Source: Sulfitobacter sp. W027 (GTDB lineage: Bacteria > Pseudomonadota > Alphaproteobacteria > Rhodobacterales > Rhodobacteraceae). Taken from it: DNA of 64,000 bases. Below the pieces are notes generated by a model. The model ran no database searches and was not told the DNA's origin. It saw only the letters and a list, made by a program, of their open reading frames with translations. The stretch covers positions 497,501 to 561,500 of the forward strand of contig NZ_CP083564.1 in NCBI RefSeq assembly GCF_025143985.1. The letters are read 5' to 3'. This document shows positions 47,838-57,905 of the stretch, one piece after another (positions within the stretch are counted from its first letter, which is position 1; each line of letters opens with the position of its first letter). Position numbers and translations under genes: made by a program.

Positions 47838-48880
47838 GCCGCGTACAAACCATTACCGTCGCCGTAGGCGATGGCGACCAGCGGCTTGACCGTTGGTTCA
47901 AGCGGATGTTTCCGCAGATCAACCAAGGGCTCATTGAGAAGATGTGCCGCAAGGGCGAAATCCGTGTCGATGGGGGCCGCGTCAAGGCCAACACGCGGCT
48001 GGAAGCGGGCCAAGAGGTGCGCGTGCCGCCGCTGCCTGACAGTGCGCCACCGCCGCCGCCCAAACGGACGCGGATCACCGATGCCGACGCCAAGATGATC
48101 CGCAACTGCGTGATCTACCGCGACGAGCATGTGATTGCGCTGAACAAGCCGCCGGGCTTGGCGGTGCAGGGTGGGTCTGGCCAAGCGGATCGTCATGTTG
48201 ACGCGCTGTCTGAGGCGCTGATTTTTGACGCCGAGGAAAAGCCGCGTCTGGTGCATCGGCTCGACCGGGACACCTCGGGCGTCTTGCTGCTGGCGCGGAC
48301 CCGTTTGGCGGCCAAGGCGCTGACGGCGGCGATGCGGCACCGTGAGACGCGCAAGATTTACTGGGCCATCGTGGCTGGTGTGCCGACGCCTTATCTGGGC
48401 GAGATCAAATATGGCCTCGTCAAAGCGGGCGGTCATGGCCGCAGCGGCGAGGGCGAGAAGATGATCGCTGTACATCCGCGCGACATGGACGTGACGCCGG
48501 GTGCAAAACGCGCGCATACGCTTTACGCGACGCTGTTCCGCGTGGGATCGCGGGCATCTTGGGTGGCGATGGAGCCGGTGACGGGCCGCACCCACCAGCT
48601 GCGCGCGCATATGGCCGAGATCGGGCATCCGATCGTCGGTGATGGTAAATACGGCGGCTCAGGCCAAGAGAACCTTGGCGACGGCTGGGGCGCACAACTG
48701 GGCGGGATCATCTCGAAGAAGCTGCATCTGCATGCGCGGATGATGCGGTTTGAGCATCCTCATACCCGCAAATCGGTCACCATCACGGCTGAACTGCCCG
48801 ATCACATGGCGCATAGCTGGGACACCTTTGGTTGGACCGAAGATCTGGCCGACGAAGACCCCTTTGAGTCGCTGCAATGA
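47834..48880 (+). CDS. RluA-family rRNA pseudouridine synthase
   Basis: This 348-residue protein has an N-terminal S4 RNA-binding domain (QRLDRWFKRMFPQINQGLIEKMCRKGEIRVDGGRVKANTRLEAG, about 15-60), and the catalytic domain with HRLDRDTSGVLLLARTRLAA, where the first Asp is the catalytic residue. It isomerises uridines in 23S rRNA. RluC or RluD subfamily cannot be settled from sequence alone. It overlaps neighbours by four bases on each side. Confidence 0.93.
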   Translation: MSRVQTITVAVGDGDQRLDRWFKRMFPQINQGLIEKMCRKGEIRVDGGRVKANTRLEAGQEVRVPPLPDSAPPPPPKRTRITDADAKMIRNCVIYRDEHVIALNKPPGLAVQGGSGQADRHVDALSEALIFDAEEKPRLVHRLDRDTSGVLLLARTRLAAKALTAAMRHRETRKIYWAIVAGVPTPYLGEIKYGLVKAGGHGRSGEGEKMIAVHPRDMDVTPGAKRAHTLYATLFRVGSRASWVAMEPVTGRTHQLRAHMAEIGHPIVGDGKYGGSGQENLGDGWGAQLGGIISKKLHLHARMMRFEHPHTRKSVTITAELPDHMAHSWDTFGWTEDLADEDPFESLQ

Positions 48881-49560
48881 CCAAGCCGCTGCGTTTGGTG
48901 ATCTTTGATGTCGATGGCACGCTGGTCGACAGTCAGGGCGATATCGTCGCGGCGATGACGGCGGCCTTTGCCGCTGTCGAAGCGCCTGCGCCTACGCGGG
49001 CCGAAGTCCTGTCGATTGTTGGTCTGTCGCTTGATGTGGCGATGACGGTATTGGCCCCGACGCGTTCTACCGGGGATCACCTCGTGATGGTGGAGGCCTA
49101 CAAGGGCGCCTATATGTCCCTGCGGGCCGAGGCGGGCGTGGCGCAATCCTCACCGCTTTATCCCGGCGCGCTGGAGACGTTGCGGCATCTTCATGACGAA
49201 CCGGAAGTGCTTTTGGGCGTTGCCACCGGCAAATCGAAACGCGGGCTGGATAAGCTGATCGCCGGGCATGGGCTGGAGGGGCTGTTCATCACCCAACAGG
49301 TCGCGGATTTTCACCCCTCCAAGCCGCACCCCTCAATGATCCATCAGGCGATGGCCGATGCCGGTGTGGGGCCGGACGCAACGGTGATGATCGGCGACAC
49401 TTCTTTCGATATGGATATGGCCGCCGCTGCCGGGGTGACCGGGATCGGCGTGAAATGGGGCTATCACGGCCCGGAACGGCTGGCTGCTGCCACGCATCTT
49501 GTTGAGAATTTCTCGGCATTGCCTGCTTTGCTGGAACAGATCTGGAGCATTCCCGCATGA
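48877..49560 (+). CDS. HAD-superfamily phosphatase (phosphoglycolate phosphatase-like)
   Basis: This 227-residue protein has the HAD motifs in order: FDVDGTLVDSQGDI (motif I nucleophile and acid-base Asp), GVATGKSKRGLDKL (motif II Thr), KPHPSM (motif III Lys) and IGDTSFDMDMA (motif IV Asp pair). A helical cap lies between motifs I and II. Substrate could be phosphoglycolate or another small phosphate ester. It overlaps the pseudouridine synthase and ATP12 genes by ATGA. Confidence 0.9.
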   Translation: MTKPLRLVIFDVDGTLVDSQGDIVAAMTAAFAAVEAPAPTRAEVLSIVGLSLDVAMTVLAPTRSTGDHLVMVEAYKGAYMSLRAEAGVAQSSPLYPGALETLRHLHDEPEVLLGVATGKSKRGLDKLIAGHGLEGLFITQQVADFHPSKPHPSMIHQAMADAGVGPDATVMIGDTSFDMDMAAAAGVTGIGVKWGYHGPERLAAATHLVENFSALPALLEQIWSIPA

Positions 49561-50270
49561 CTGACTGGAAAGCGAAGCGTTTTTGGAAAGATGCTGCCGT
49601 GGTCGAGGTTGATGGCGGTTTTACCGTCGAACTGGATGGCCGCCGCGTGAAAACGCCAGCCAAGCGCCCGTTGACCCTGCCGACACGCACCATGGCCGAG
49701 GCTGTGGCCGCCGAATGGCAGGCGCAGGACAAGCAGATTGATCCGCGCACCATGCCAGTGACCAAGACTGCAAATGCGGCGATTGATAAGGTCGCGGTGC
49801 AAAAGGATGAGGTCGTTGATATGCTGGCCGCCTATGGCGACAGTGATCTGCTGTGTTATCGCGCCGACAGCCCCGAAGAATTGGTGGCGCGACAGGCCGC
49901 TGAGTGGGATCCGATGTTGGCTTGGGCCGCCACAACCCTCGGCGTCAGCTTGAGGACCCGGCAAGGCATCATGCACCAGCCCCAATCCCCCGAAGCCTTG
50001 GCAGAACTGCACCGCAGGACGGCTGCACTAGATGCCTTTCAACTGGCCGCTTTCCACGACCTTGTGAGCCTGACCGGATCGCTTATCTTGGGCTTTGCCG
50101 CGCTTGAGCAGGCCTTTGATCCCGACGAAATATGGGCGCTTTCGCGGCTTGATGAGAACTGGCAGGCCGAGCAATGGGGCCGTGATGAAGTGGCCGAGGA
50201 AGAGGCCGAAATCAAGCGCCAGGCATTTTTAGATGCATGTGCAATGATTGTACTTTCCAAAGCTGCTTAA
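49557..50270 (+). CDS. ATP12-family F1-ATPase assembly chaperone
   Basis: This 237-residue protein matches the ATP12 family: KRFWKDAAVVEVDGGFTVELDGRRVKTPAKRPL at the start, AEWQAQDKQIDPRTMPVTKTANAAID, and the YGDSDLLCYRAD segment, then a C-terminal LTGSLILGFAAL region. In mitochondria ATP12 binds the F1 alpha subunit before assembly; the family is otherwise limited to alphaproteobacteria. Last gene of the protease-to-ATP12 run. Confidence 0.93.
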   Translation: MTDWKAKRFWKDAAVVEVDGGFTVELDGRRVKTPAKRPLTLPTRTMAEAVAAEWQAQDKQIDPRTMPVTKTANAAIDKVAVQKDEVVDMLAAYGDSDLLCYRADSPEELVARQAAEWDPMLAWAATTLGVSLRTRQGIMHQPQSPEALAELHRRTAALDAFQLAAFHDLVSLTGSLILGFAALEQAFDPDEIWALSRLDENWQAEQWGRDEVAEEEAEIKRQAFLDACAMIVLSKAA

Positions 50271-50424
50271 CTTGGTAAAAGCTTTCCGGCCTGATGCGGA
50301 AAACGCGTCCTAAATTTGCCCATCGCGCCCTTGACCTTCAAACCTGAATCCGCCCACACTGCCTTCATTGAGCAGGGGAGACCCTGCACATGATCGCTTT
50401 CGGCGTCACCTGACGTCGGATTAA

Positions 50425-50443
50425 CCGCCAGTGAACGTGGCGG
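50425..50443 (+). other. Small hairpin in the aapJ leader
   Basis: CCGCCA/TGGCGG with a 7-nt loop lies 21 nt before the aapJ start. A TTGACC hexamer near 50331 may be the -35 of its promoter, but no good -10 is at the right spacing. Confidence 0.35.
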
Positions 50444-50463
50444 ACTATCAGGAAGAGGTAAAA

Positions 50464-51480
50464 ATGAAAAAAACCGTAATTTTTGGCGCGCTGACCGTTG
50501 CTGGCCTTGCGGCCGGTGCAGCTGGCGCTGCCACGCTCGACGACGTCAAAGCCCGTGGCAAGCTGAACTGTGGTGTGACCACCGGCCTTGCAGGCTTTGC
50601 CGCGCCTAACGCCAACGGCGAATGGGAAGGTTTCGACGTGGCCGTATGCCGCGCCGTTGCCGCAGCCGTTTTGGGCGACAAGAACGCCGTGGAATTCGTT
50701 CCGACAACCGGCAAGACCCGTTTCACCGCGCTGGCCTCGGGCGAGATCGATTTCCTCGCACGTAACACCACATGGACCTTCAGCCGTGACACCGACCTGA
50801 AATTCGATTTCATCGGCGTGAACTACTACGACGGTCAGGGCTTCATGGTCCCCAAAGCGCTCGGCGTTTCCTCGGCCAAAGATCTCGACGGCGCGACTGT
50901 CTGCATCCAAACCGGTACAACAACCGAGCTGAACCTCGCGGACTTCTTCCGCAAGAACAACATCAGCTACGAGCCCGTTCCGGTTGAAACCAACGCCGAA
51001 GGCCAGCAGCAGTACCTTGCCGGTGCCTGCGACACCTATACAACAGACGCCTCCGGTCTGGCCGCGACACGCGCGACCTTTGAAACTCCCGGCGACCACA
51101 TCCTGCTGCCCGAGATCATCTCGAAAGAGCCGCTCGGCCCGCTGGTCCGTCACGGCGACAACGACTGGGGCGACATCACCCGCTGGGTGTTGAACGCGCT
51201 GATCGCGGCTGAAGAGCTGGGTGTCACCTCCGCCAACATCGAAGAGATGACCGGCAACAGCAACAACCCCGAGATCGCTCGCCTTCTGGGCAACGAGGGT
51301 ACGCTGGGTGAGATGATCGGCCTCGACGCTGAATGGGCCAAGCGCGCCATCATGGCCGAAGGCAACTACGGCGAAATCTTTGCCAAGAACATCGGCGAAG
51401 AAACACCGATTGGTCTGGCACGCGGGTTGAACGCCCAGTGGACAGACGGTGGCCTGCTCTACGCACCGCCCTTCCGCTAA
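50464..51480 (+). CDS. aapJ: General L-amino acid ABC transporter, periplasmic binding protein
   Basis: This 338-residue protein has a signal peptide (MKKTVIFGALTVAGLAAGAA, cleavage after AGA-A) and a family 3 solute-binding fold: RGKLNCGVTTGLAGFAAPN, EGFDVAVCRAVAAAVLGD and FTALASGEIDFLARNTTWTFSRD. It delivers amino acids to AapQM. In Rhodobacter capsulatus the equivalent BztA serves Glu, Gln, Asp and Asn. A strong AGGAAGAGG site precedes the ATG. The 217-nt gap to aapQ holds a hairpin. Confidence 0.95.
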   Translation: MKKTVIFGALTVAGLAAGAAGAATLDDVKARGKLNCGVTTGLAGFAAPNANGEWEGFDVAVCRAVAAAVLGDKNAVEFVPTTGKTRFTALASGEIDFLARNTTWTFSRDTDLKFDFIGVNYYDGQGFMVPKALGVSSAKDLDGATVCIQTGTTTELNLADFFRKNNISYEPVPVETNAEGQQQYLAGACDTYTTDASGLAATRATFETPGDHILLPEIISKEPLGPLVRHGDNDWGDITRWVLNALIAAEELGVTSANIEEMTGNSNNPEIARLLGNEGTLGEMIGLDAEWAKRAIMAEGNYGEIFAKNIGEETPIGLARGLNAQWTDGGLLYAPPFR

Positions 51481-51490
51481 ATAGCAAAGC

Positions 51491-51518
51491 AAGGGGCGCG
51501 GGAATTCCTGCGCCCCTT
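51491..51518 (+). promoter_or_regulatory. aapJ-aapQ intercistronic hairpin
   Basis: AAGGGGCGC (51491-51499) pairs with GCGCCCCTT (51510-51518), with GGAATTCC in the loop. No T run follows. A hairpin after a binding-protein gene commonly protects its mRNA so that the binding protein is made in excess over the permeases. Confidence 0.6.
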
Positions 51519-51696
51519 GTGCCTCTGGCCCTGCGATAGGCTTTGGGGCCGGATGAAACGAACTGAGACGACAGTAGAAACGCGAAGAACAACCAAAAAA
51601 TCCACGATCGACTAAACGATCAACGACCAAAAATGATTCGGCCAAGGTGCGCCAAATGCACCAATAAAAATCAAGCCGGAACACAGGGATACATAC

Positions 51697-52911
51697 ATGA
51701 CGACATTCTCCGACCCTCCCAAGGCGTCGTTCCGGCCATCTATGCTGTTGAGCGACACCCGCTATCGGTCGATCACCTTTCAGGTTATCGCACTTGTGCT
51801 GCTGGTCACGGCGATCTGGTATCTCGGCTCAAACCTTGCCGCGAACCTGCGTGCTGCGGGGCTGAACATCTCGTTCCAGTTCCTCGGCAATCCAGCGGGC
51901 TATGACATTAACCAAACGCTGATCCCCTATACCAGCCAATCGTCGAACCTTCAGGCGGCTTGGGTGGGTATCATCAACACGCTGCTGGTGTCTTTCCTTG
52001 CCTGTGTGACCGCCACGATCTTCGGCGTTATCGCCGGGGTGCTGCGCCTGTCAAACAACTGGCTTGTCCGCAAGTTGATGGCTGGCTACGTCGAGATTTT
52101 CCGCAACATCCCGGTCCTGATCTGGATTCTGATCATCTATACGATCATGACCGCGGCAATGCCTGCGCCTTCGGCGTTCCGGGGCGATGACCCGGCGTCT
52201 ACGATGATGCTTGGCTCTTTCGCCTTCACCAACCGCGGTGTCTATATTCCGGGGCCGGTTTGGGGGCCGGGGTCGACGATCGTGGTCGCGACATTCATTG
52301 CCTCCATCATTGGTGTTTTCGCCTATCGTCGCTATGCGACGAAGCTGCTTTATGACACCGGGCGTTTGCTGCCGATGCTTTGGCCATCAATTGCGATCCT
52401 TTTGCTGCCGACGATCATCGTGTTCTTTGTTTTGGGCATGCCGATTGGGTTGGACTACCCCGCCCTTGCCGGTTTCAACTTCAAAGGCGGTATCCAGATC
52501 GGTGCGCCATTGATCGCGCTGTGGTTCGCCCTGTCGATCTACACCGGTGCTTTCATCGCCGAAAACGTCCGTGCGGGCATTCAGGCCGTCAGCCGAGGGC
52601 AATCCGAAGCCGCCGCGGCGCTTGGTCTGCGTCCGGGCCGGATCATGAATCTTGTCGTGCTGCCACAGGCGCTGCGCGTGATCATTCCGCCGCTGATCTC
52701 CAACTATCTCAACATCACCAAGAACTCGTCGCTGGCGATCCTCGTGGGCTATGCTGACATCACCGCAACGCTGGGCGGGATCACCCTGAACCAGACCGGG
52801 CGGGCGATTGAATGTGTCGTGCTCCTGATGCTGTTCTATCTCGTGATCTCACTGGGCATCTCCATGGTCATGAACGTCTACAACAACGCAACGAAGCTGA
52901 AGGAGCGTTAA
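51697..52911 (+). CDS. aapQ: Amino acid ABC transporter permease
   Basis: This 404-residue protein is the first permease of the Aap/Bzt system. It has multiple membrane helices, a long periplasmic/insert region (about 155-260), and the binding-protein-dependent permease signature near the C-terminus: ENVRAGIQAVSRGQSEAAAALGL...PQALRVIIPPL (EAA loop). It pairs with AapM, encoded three bases downstream. The ATG is preceded by a weak site. Confidence 0.94.
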   Translation: MTTFSDPPKASFRPSMLLSDTRYRSITFQVIALVLLVTAIWYLGSNLAANLRAAGLNISFQFLGNPAGYDINQTLIPYTSQSSNLQAAWVGIINTLLVSFLACVTATIFGVIAGVLRLSNNWLVRKLMAGYVEIFRNIPVLIWILIIYTIMTAAMPAPSAFRGDDPASTMMLGSFAFTNRGVYIPGPVWGPGSTIVVATFIASIIGVFAYRRYATKLLYDTGRLLPMLWPSIAILLLPTIIVFFVLGMPIGLDYPALAGFNFKGGIQIGAPLIALWFALSIYTGAFIAENVRAGIQAVSRGQSEAAAALGLRPGRIMNLVVLPQALRVIIPPLISNYLNITKNSSLAILVGYADITATLGGITLNQTGRAIECVVLLMLFYLVISLGISMVMNVYNNATKLKER

Positions 52912-52914
52912 GCC

Positions 52915-54213
52915 ATGTCAGATACACATGCTGAATCCATCGCCTTCGTGCGCGAATCCTCACTGCCGCCTTCGGCCCCGCCGGACAAGGTTGGCGGCCC
53001 GCTGAAATGGGTCAAAGACAACCTTTTCCCGACATGGGCAAACGCCCTGCTGACGGTGGTGGCGCTCTATTTCCTCTATCTGTTGCTGTCGGGGTCTCTG
53101 CCTTGGTTGCTCAACGGGGTCTGGTCTGCCAGCAGCCTGTCGGAGTGTCGTGAGATCCTCGATGGGGCCTCTGGTGCCTGTTTCTCGGTCATCAGTGAGC
53201 GTTGGCACCAGCTGCTCTTCGGCTTCAAATACCCAAGCGATCAATACTGGCGTCCGACCCTCGCGCTGGTACTGCTGTTCCTAGCCATTGCGCCCGTGCT
53301 CTTTATTGACCTGCCGCGCAAGCTGCTGTTCTTTACCGGCGTCTACCCGTTCCTTGCCTTCTGGCTGATCTGGGGCGGGCCGGTTTGGGGGCCGATCTTT
53401 GCGTTGCTGGGTGTCGTGGTGGGTTATCTGGCCTACAGCCGTCTAGTGCATAAAAGCTTTGCCATGGCCTTGGCCGGTGGCGTCGTTGCTGCGGTGGTCG
53501 TCTGGTATATTGGTGGCTTCATTGGGGAGGCACTGCGCCCTGCGTCGCCGCTGCTTGAAGCGATCCCAAGCCGTGATCTGGGTGGCTTCATGCTTAACAT
53601 GATGCTGGGTATCACCTGTGTGTCCCTTTCGTTGCCCATTGGCATCGCGCTGGCTTTGGGGCGTCAGTCTCACTTGCCGATTGTCAAAGGCATCTGCGTG
53701 GTCTTCATCGAATTCGTGCGGGGCGTTCCGCTGATTACGCTGCTCTTCGTGGCAAATGTGATGCTGGCCTATTTCTTCCCGCCGGGTTCAGGGGTCGATC
53801 TCTTCATCCGCGTGGTCATTATGATCACTATGTTCTCTTCGGCCTATATCGCCGAAGTGATCCGGGGTGGCCTCGCCGCACTGCCAAAGGGCCAGTATGA
53901 GGCCGCTGACAGCCTTGGCCTCGACTATGCCCAGGCGATGCGTCTGATCATCCTGCCGCAGGCGATGAAAATCTCGATCCCAGGTATCGTCAACATTGCT
54001 GTGGGCCTGTTCAAGGACACCACGCTGGTTTCGGTGATCTCGCTGTTCGATATCATCGGCATGATCCGTGGCCCGATCCTCGCCTCGACTGATTGGAACG
54101 GCGTCTACTGGGAACTCTTCATGTTCGCCTCGCTGCTGTTCTTCATCGTTTGCTACGGCATTTCACAATATTCGCAGTGGCTGGAACGCCGTCTTGCGAC
54201 TGACCATCGTTAA
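52915..54213 (+). CDS. aapM: Amino acid ABC transporter permease
   Basis: This 432-residue protein is the second permease. It has about eight hydrophobic helices and the EAA loop [36 protein letters not shown], which contacts the ATPase Aap[20 protein letters not shown] segment is typical of polar amino acid permeases. It starts three bases after aapQ. Confidence 0.94.
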   Translation: MSDTHAESIAFVRESSLPPSAPPDKVGGPLKWVKDNLFPTWANALLTVVALYFLYLLLSGSLPWLLNGVWSASSLSECREILDGASGACFSVISERWHQLLFGFKYPSDQYWRPTLALVLLFLAIAPVLFIDLPRKLLFFTGVYPFLAFWLIWGGPVWGPIFALLGVVVGYLAYSRLVHKSFAMALAGGVVAAVVVWYIGGFIGEALRPASPLLEAIPSRDLGGFMLNMMLGITCVSLSLPIGIALALGRQSHLPIVKGICVVFIEFVRGVPLITLLFVANVMLAYFFPPGSGVDLFIRVVIMITMFSSAYIAEVIRGGLAALPKGQYEAADSLGLDYAQAMRLIILPQAMKISIPGIVNIAVGLFKDTTLVSVISLFDIIGMIRGPILASTDWNGVYWELFMFASLLFFIVCYGISQYSQWLERRLATDHR

Positions 54214-54227
54214 GGGAGGGTTCTCGC

Positions 54228-54995
54228 ATGGCTGAGACCGCACAAATGAAAGTATCCGACGAAGTCGCGATCCGAATTGAAAACATGAACAAGTGGTACG
54301 GCGCGTTCCACGTGCTGCGCGACATTGACCTCACAGTACACCGGGGCGAGCGGATCGTGATCTGCGGGCCTTCGGGCTCGGGGAAATCGACGTTGATCCG
54401 CTGTATCAACGCATTGGAAGAGCACCAGAAGGGCAAGATCGAAGTCGATGGCACGCTGCTTAGCTCGGATCTCAAGAACATCGACAAGATCCGCTCAGAG
54501 GTCGGCATGTGCTTCCAGCACTTCAACCTCTTCCCGCATCTGACGATCCTTGAAAACTGCACGCTGGCCCCAATCTGGGTTCGTAAAACACCCAAGAAGG
54601 AAGCCGAGGAAGTCGCGATGCATTTCCTTGAGAAGGTGAAGATCCCTGATCAGGCCAACAAGTACCCCGGCCAGCTTTCGGGTGGTCAGCAGCAGCGGGT
54701 GGCGATTGCCCGTTCGCTTTGCATGCGCCCGCGCATCATGCTGTTCGATGAGCCGACATCGGCCCTTGATCCTGAGATGATCAAAGAGGTGCTCGACACG
54801 ATGATCGAGCTCGCGGAAGAGGGCATGACCATGCTCTGCGTGACTCACGAGATGGGCTTTGCCCGTCAGGTGGCGAACCGGGTGATCTTCATGGATGAAG
54901 GCCAGATCGTCGAGCAGAACGAGCCGGAAGCCTTCTTCAACAACCCACAGAGCCCGCGCACACAGCTGTTCCTGAGCCAGATTCTGGGTCACTGA
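54228..54995 (+). CDS. aapP: Amino acid ABC transporter ATP-binding protein
   Basis: This 255-residue protein is a complete ABC ATPase: Walker [15 protein letters not shown] (near residue 48), Q loop [13 protein letters not shown], signature [15 protein letters not shown], Walker [16 protein letters not shown] and the switch His in [13 protein letters not shown]. It closes the aapJQMP operon and is followed by a strong terminator. Confidence 0.96.
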   Translation: MAETAQMKVSDEVAIRIENMNKWYGAFHVLRDIDLTVHRGERIVICGPSGSGKSTLIRCINALEEHQKGKIEVDGTLLSSDLKNIDKIRSEVGMCFQHFNLFPHLTILENCTLAPIWVRKTPKKEAEEVAMHFLEKVKIPDQANKYPGQLSGGQQQRVAIARSLCMRPRIMLFDEPTSALDPEMIKEVLDTMIELAEEGMTMLCVTHEMGFARQVANRVIFMDEGQIVEQNEPEAFFNNPQSPRTQLFLSQILGH

Positions 54996-55021
54996 TCCGC
55001 GCTACGCCAGTACCGTGAACT

Positions 55022-55051
55022 AAACGCCCCGGCCAATCGGTCGGGGCGTTT
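55022..55051. terminator. Terminator between aapP and the convergent sixA-like gene
   Basis: A perfect 10-bp stem AAACGCCCCG/CGGGGCGTTT with a 10-nt loop, flanked by T and A runs, so it can serve both directions. Confidence 0.85.
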
Positions 55052-55056
55052 GCGTT

Positions 55057-55551
55057 TCAGACCAGTTGTTTCGGCACGGTAAAGGCGTGCAGCGTCCCGG
55101 TTCCGGGGGCAAGGTCGGCCCAACTGTCGATGTCGAAATCCATCACTGTGGTCGCGCCGGAAGGATAGCGATCAAAGGCACCCTGATTGGGCGTCTGCTG
55201 CAGCAGCAGCGCTGCGGCAGCGGCAATGCCGGGGTTATGCGCCACAAGCAGCACCGTGTCGCCGGTCGCCCGCTGGCGCAGGTTTGCTATGATCTCGTCG
55301 GGTTCGGCGAGGTAAAGCTGGCGGAGGTGTTCCACCGCGCAGCTTTCAGGCAGGTTCAAAAGCGCGCAGGTTTCGCGCGTGCGCGCCGCCGTGGAACAGA
55401 GCACCGCATCAGGCAGCAGCCCTTCGGTCCGCAGCCAGTTGCCAAGCGCTTCTGCAGCGCCACGCCCACGGGGGTTCAGAGGGCGATCGTGATCGCTGGT
55501 CCCGTGGGACCAGTCCGATTTCGCATGTCGCATTAGGATCAGGCGGCGCAT
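55057..55551 (-). CDS. SixA-type histidine phosphatase
   Basis: This 164-residue protein is a histidine-phosphatase-superfamily enzyme. It has the catalytic RHG-type motif RRLILMRHAKSDWS (His9 as nucleophile), the second Arg in CSTAARTRETCALL and the second His in LLVAHNPGIAAAA. SixA dephosphorylates phosphohistidine in phosphotransfer proteins; the real substrate here is not known. It is the last gene of the minus-strand cluster. Confidence 0.88.
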   Translation of the reverse strand: MRRLILMRHAKSDWSHGTSDHDRPLNPRGRGAAEALGNWLRTEGLLPDAVLCSTAARTRETCALLNLPESCAVEHLRQLYLAEPDEIIANLRQRATGDTVLLVAHNPGIAAAAALLLQQTPNQGAFDRYPSGATTVMDFDIDSWADLAPGTGTLHAFTVPKQLV

Positions 55552-55616
55552 GTCATTCCTTTCACTGCTCAGCCCATCATAGGCGCGAAGCAGGGGCAGG
55601 GGGCAAGCGCTTTGCC

Positions 55617-56480
55617 TTAGCCTTTGCGAATGATGCTGCCCGCGCCGTGTTCGGTGAACAGTTCCAACAGGCAGGCATTTGGCGCACGACCATCAAGGAT
55701 CACCGCCGCACGCACGCCGCCTTCGAGCGCATCCAGCGCGGTCTGAACCTTGGGGATCATCCCGCCTGCAATGGTACCGTCCGCGATCATCTCGTTGATC
55801 TGGCTCGCCGTCAGGTCGGTAACAACCTCGCCAGAGCCATCTTTGACGCCGGCCACATCCGTCAGCAGCAGCAGACGGTCGGCCTTCAGCGCGCCCGCAA
55901 TGGCCCCGGCAGCGGTGTCGCCGTTGATGTTATAGGTGTCGCCGCCCCGGCCCATGCCAAGCGGTGCGATGACGGGGATGATGCCCTTGTCCGCAAAGTC
56001 GCGCAGGATGCGTGGGTTCACTTGGGTCGGGTTGCCCACAAGCCCAAGGGCAGGATCTTCCGGCTCGCAGACAATCAGCCCGCTGTCCTTGCCCGAAACA
56101 CCCACGGCACGACCGCCCTGTTCGGAAATCGCCTGAACGATCCGCGCGTTGACGAGGCCCGACAACACCATCTCGACCACTTCCATGGTCGCGGCATCGG
56201 TGACGCGTTTGCCGTTCACGAACTCGGATTTGATGTTCAGCCGCGCCAGCATGTCGTTGATCATCGGCCCGCCGCCATGGACGATCACCGGGTTCACACC
56301 CACTTGACGCATCAGGGCCACATCGCGGGCGAATTCATCCATCGCCTCATCGCTGCCCATCGCATGACCGCCCAGCTTGATGACCACGGTGGCATCGGCA
56401 TAGCGTTGCAGGAAGGGCAGAGCTTGGCTGAGGGTTTGGGCGGTGGCGATCCAGTCGCGGTTCATGTCTTGCGTTCTCAT
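55617..56480 (-). CDS. argB: Acetylglutamate kinase
   Basis: This 287-residue protein phosphorylates N-acetylglutamate in arginine synthesis. It has [11 protein letters not shown] near residue 32, [26 protein letters not shown] and [29 protein letters not shown]. The start at 56480 ([13 protein letters not shown]) matches Rhodobacterales homologues. The ATG at 56465 is an alternative, and one further upstream would overlap the GTPase gene. No other arg gene is nearby. Confidence 0.95.
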   Translation of the reverse strand: MRTQDMNRDWIATAQTLSQALPFLQRYADATVVIKLGGHAMGSDEAMDEFARDVALMRQVGVNPVIVHGGGPMINDMLARLNIKSEFVNGKRVTDAATMEVVEMVLSGLVNARIVQAISEQGGRAVGVSGKDSGLIVCEPEDPALGLVGNPTQVNPRILRDFADKGIIPVIAPLGMGRGGDTYNINGDTAAGAIAGALKADRLLLLTDVAGVKDGSGEVVTDLTASQINEMIADGTIAGGMIPKVQTALDALEGGVRAAVILDGRAPNACLLELFTEHGAGSIIRKG

Positions 56481-56517
56481 CTGTTGACCCATGGGAAGCC
56501 GATAGCGGCGGGAGGAG

Positions 56518-57168
56518 TTATTCCAGCGTGGCGATGATGGCACGCAGGGTAGGGATGCCCCAGCCCTTTTCCGAAGACGTCACGACAATCTCGGGATAGG
56601 CGGCGGGGTGTTTGCTCAGCGCGTCTTTTACTTGCATCAGGATTTTCTCGCGCTCGGCTTCTTTCACCTTGTCTGCCTTGGTCAGCACCACTTGGAAGGT
56701 CACGGCAGAGCTGTCGAGCAGGGACATGATCTCATTGTCGACCTTCTTTACCCCATGACGCGCATCGATCAGCACGAAGGCGCGGCGCAGGGTCTGGCGT
56801 CCCGAGAGGTATTGCTTGAGCAGACGCTGCCACTTTTCGACCACCGGCAAAGGCGCATTGGCGTAGCCATAGCCCGGAAGGTCGACAAGGTAGTGTTCTT
56901 CACCTGCCGTGAAGAAGTTAATCTCTTGCGTACGGCCCGGAGTGTTCGAGGCTCGCGCTAGGGCTTTCATGCCCGTGAGCGCGTTGATCAACGTTGATTT
57001 CCCGACGTTGGAGCGGCCCGCAAAGCAGACCTCCATCCGGTCAGGGGGCGGCAGCCCGTCCATCGCCACCACGCCTTTGACGAATGTCGTCTCGCCCGCA
57101 AAAAGCATCCGGCCCTTTTCCGCGCTCGGCGCGTCCGGCTCCTCGGCGATGGTGTAGTTCACTTGCAT
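56518..57168 (-). CDS. ysxC: Ribosome-biogenesis GTP-binding protein YsxC/EngB
   Basis: This 216-residue GTPase has the G1 motif [16 protein letters not shown] near residue 47, the G2 region [14 protein letters not shown]3 DLPGYGYA, G4 VLTKADKVK and the G5-like VTSSEKGWG. It is needed for late 50S assembly. Its ATG at 57168 overlaps the MOSC gene stop (ATGA). Upstream in-frame codons run into that gene and are rejected. Confidence 0.95.
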   Translation of the reverse strand: MQVNYTIAEEPDAPSAEKGRMLFAGETTFVKGVVAMDGLPPPDRMEVCFAGRSNVGKSTLINALTGMKALARASNTPGRTQEINFFTAGEEHYLVDLPGYGYANAPLPVVEKWQRLLKQYLSGRQTLRRAFVLIDARHGVKKVDNEIMSLLDSSAVTFQVVLTKADKVKEAEREKILMQVKDALSKHPAAYPEIVVTSSEKGWGIPTLRAIIATLE

Positions 57169-57905
57169 CAAATTAGCTCCAGTTCGTCGCCTAGGGCGAT
57201 CTCTCCGCCCAAGATGACGGTTAGGGTAACACCGAAATCCCGGTGACCCAATTGGTCGAGTGCAGCGAGCGTATCTACGTCGCCCGCGCCGGTGTCGGTG
57301 TTTACGGTGGTGGCAAGGCAGCGGGTGATGCGTTTGGACACATGGAGCCGTGCGCCACCGATTTTCATATCGCGCCCGACCCATTCGAATTCATCCCAAG
57401 GGGCAGCACCGTCAAACCAGATGTTGCCGCGCCAACGGGCGGTTTGCAGCGGGGTCTCGGCCAGTTCTTCGACCGCGCGATGGGAGGCGAGGCTGTTGAG
57501 CGACAGCGTGGGCTCCGCACTGTCTGTGTATCCGCGCCCGTCCAGCCGCAGGATATCCACCGGCGCGGCACGGCCTTCGGCCACCAGCGGGCGCACCCAG
57601 TCAAGGAACTGCGCCTTGTCACGGTCAGGGTGAAAGGTGATTTCGCCACGTTCTGGATGCCGCAGCGTGAGCACCTCGGTCGCCTCATCCAGCCTAGCCG
57701 TGATCGCCTGCAACTGTGGCGACGACGCGCCCCGCGTAAAATTCAAACACCGCGCCCAGTCTCCGGGCACGGCTTTGGAAGAGTCATGCGCCACAGCCCA
57801 GAGCCGATCATAGGGCATGGATTGCCCGGCGCGCAGGGTCACGCGCTCAACCGTCTCGCGGCCATGGGCCTTGAGCGGATGCCGGTTGAGCGCGGTGACC
57901 TGCAT
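57168..57905 (-). CDS. MOSC-domain protein
   Basis: This 245-residue protein has an N-terminal MOSC beta-barrel (QVTALNRHPLKAHGRETVERV) and a C-terminal MOSC domain with the conserved GNIWFDGAAPWDEFEWVG, HVSKRITRCLATTVNTDTGAGD segments, including Cys in RCLAT, which carries sulfur in MOSC proteins. It may transfer sulfur or handle molybdenum cofactor. The ATG overlaps the yidC stop by ATGA and the last bases overlap ysxC. Confidence 0.88.
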   Translation of the reverse strand: MQVTALNRHPLKAHGRETVERVTLRAGQSMPYDRLWAVAHDSSKAVPGDWARCLNFTRGASSPQLQAITARLDEATEVLTLRHPERGEITFHPDRDKAQFLDWVRPLVAEGRAAPVDILRLDGRGYTDSAEPTLSLNSLASHRAVEELAETPLQTARWRGNIWFDGAAPWDEFEWVGRDMKIGGARLHVSKRITRCLATTVNTDTGAGDVDTLAALDQLGHRDFGVTLTVILGGEIALGDELELI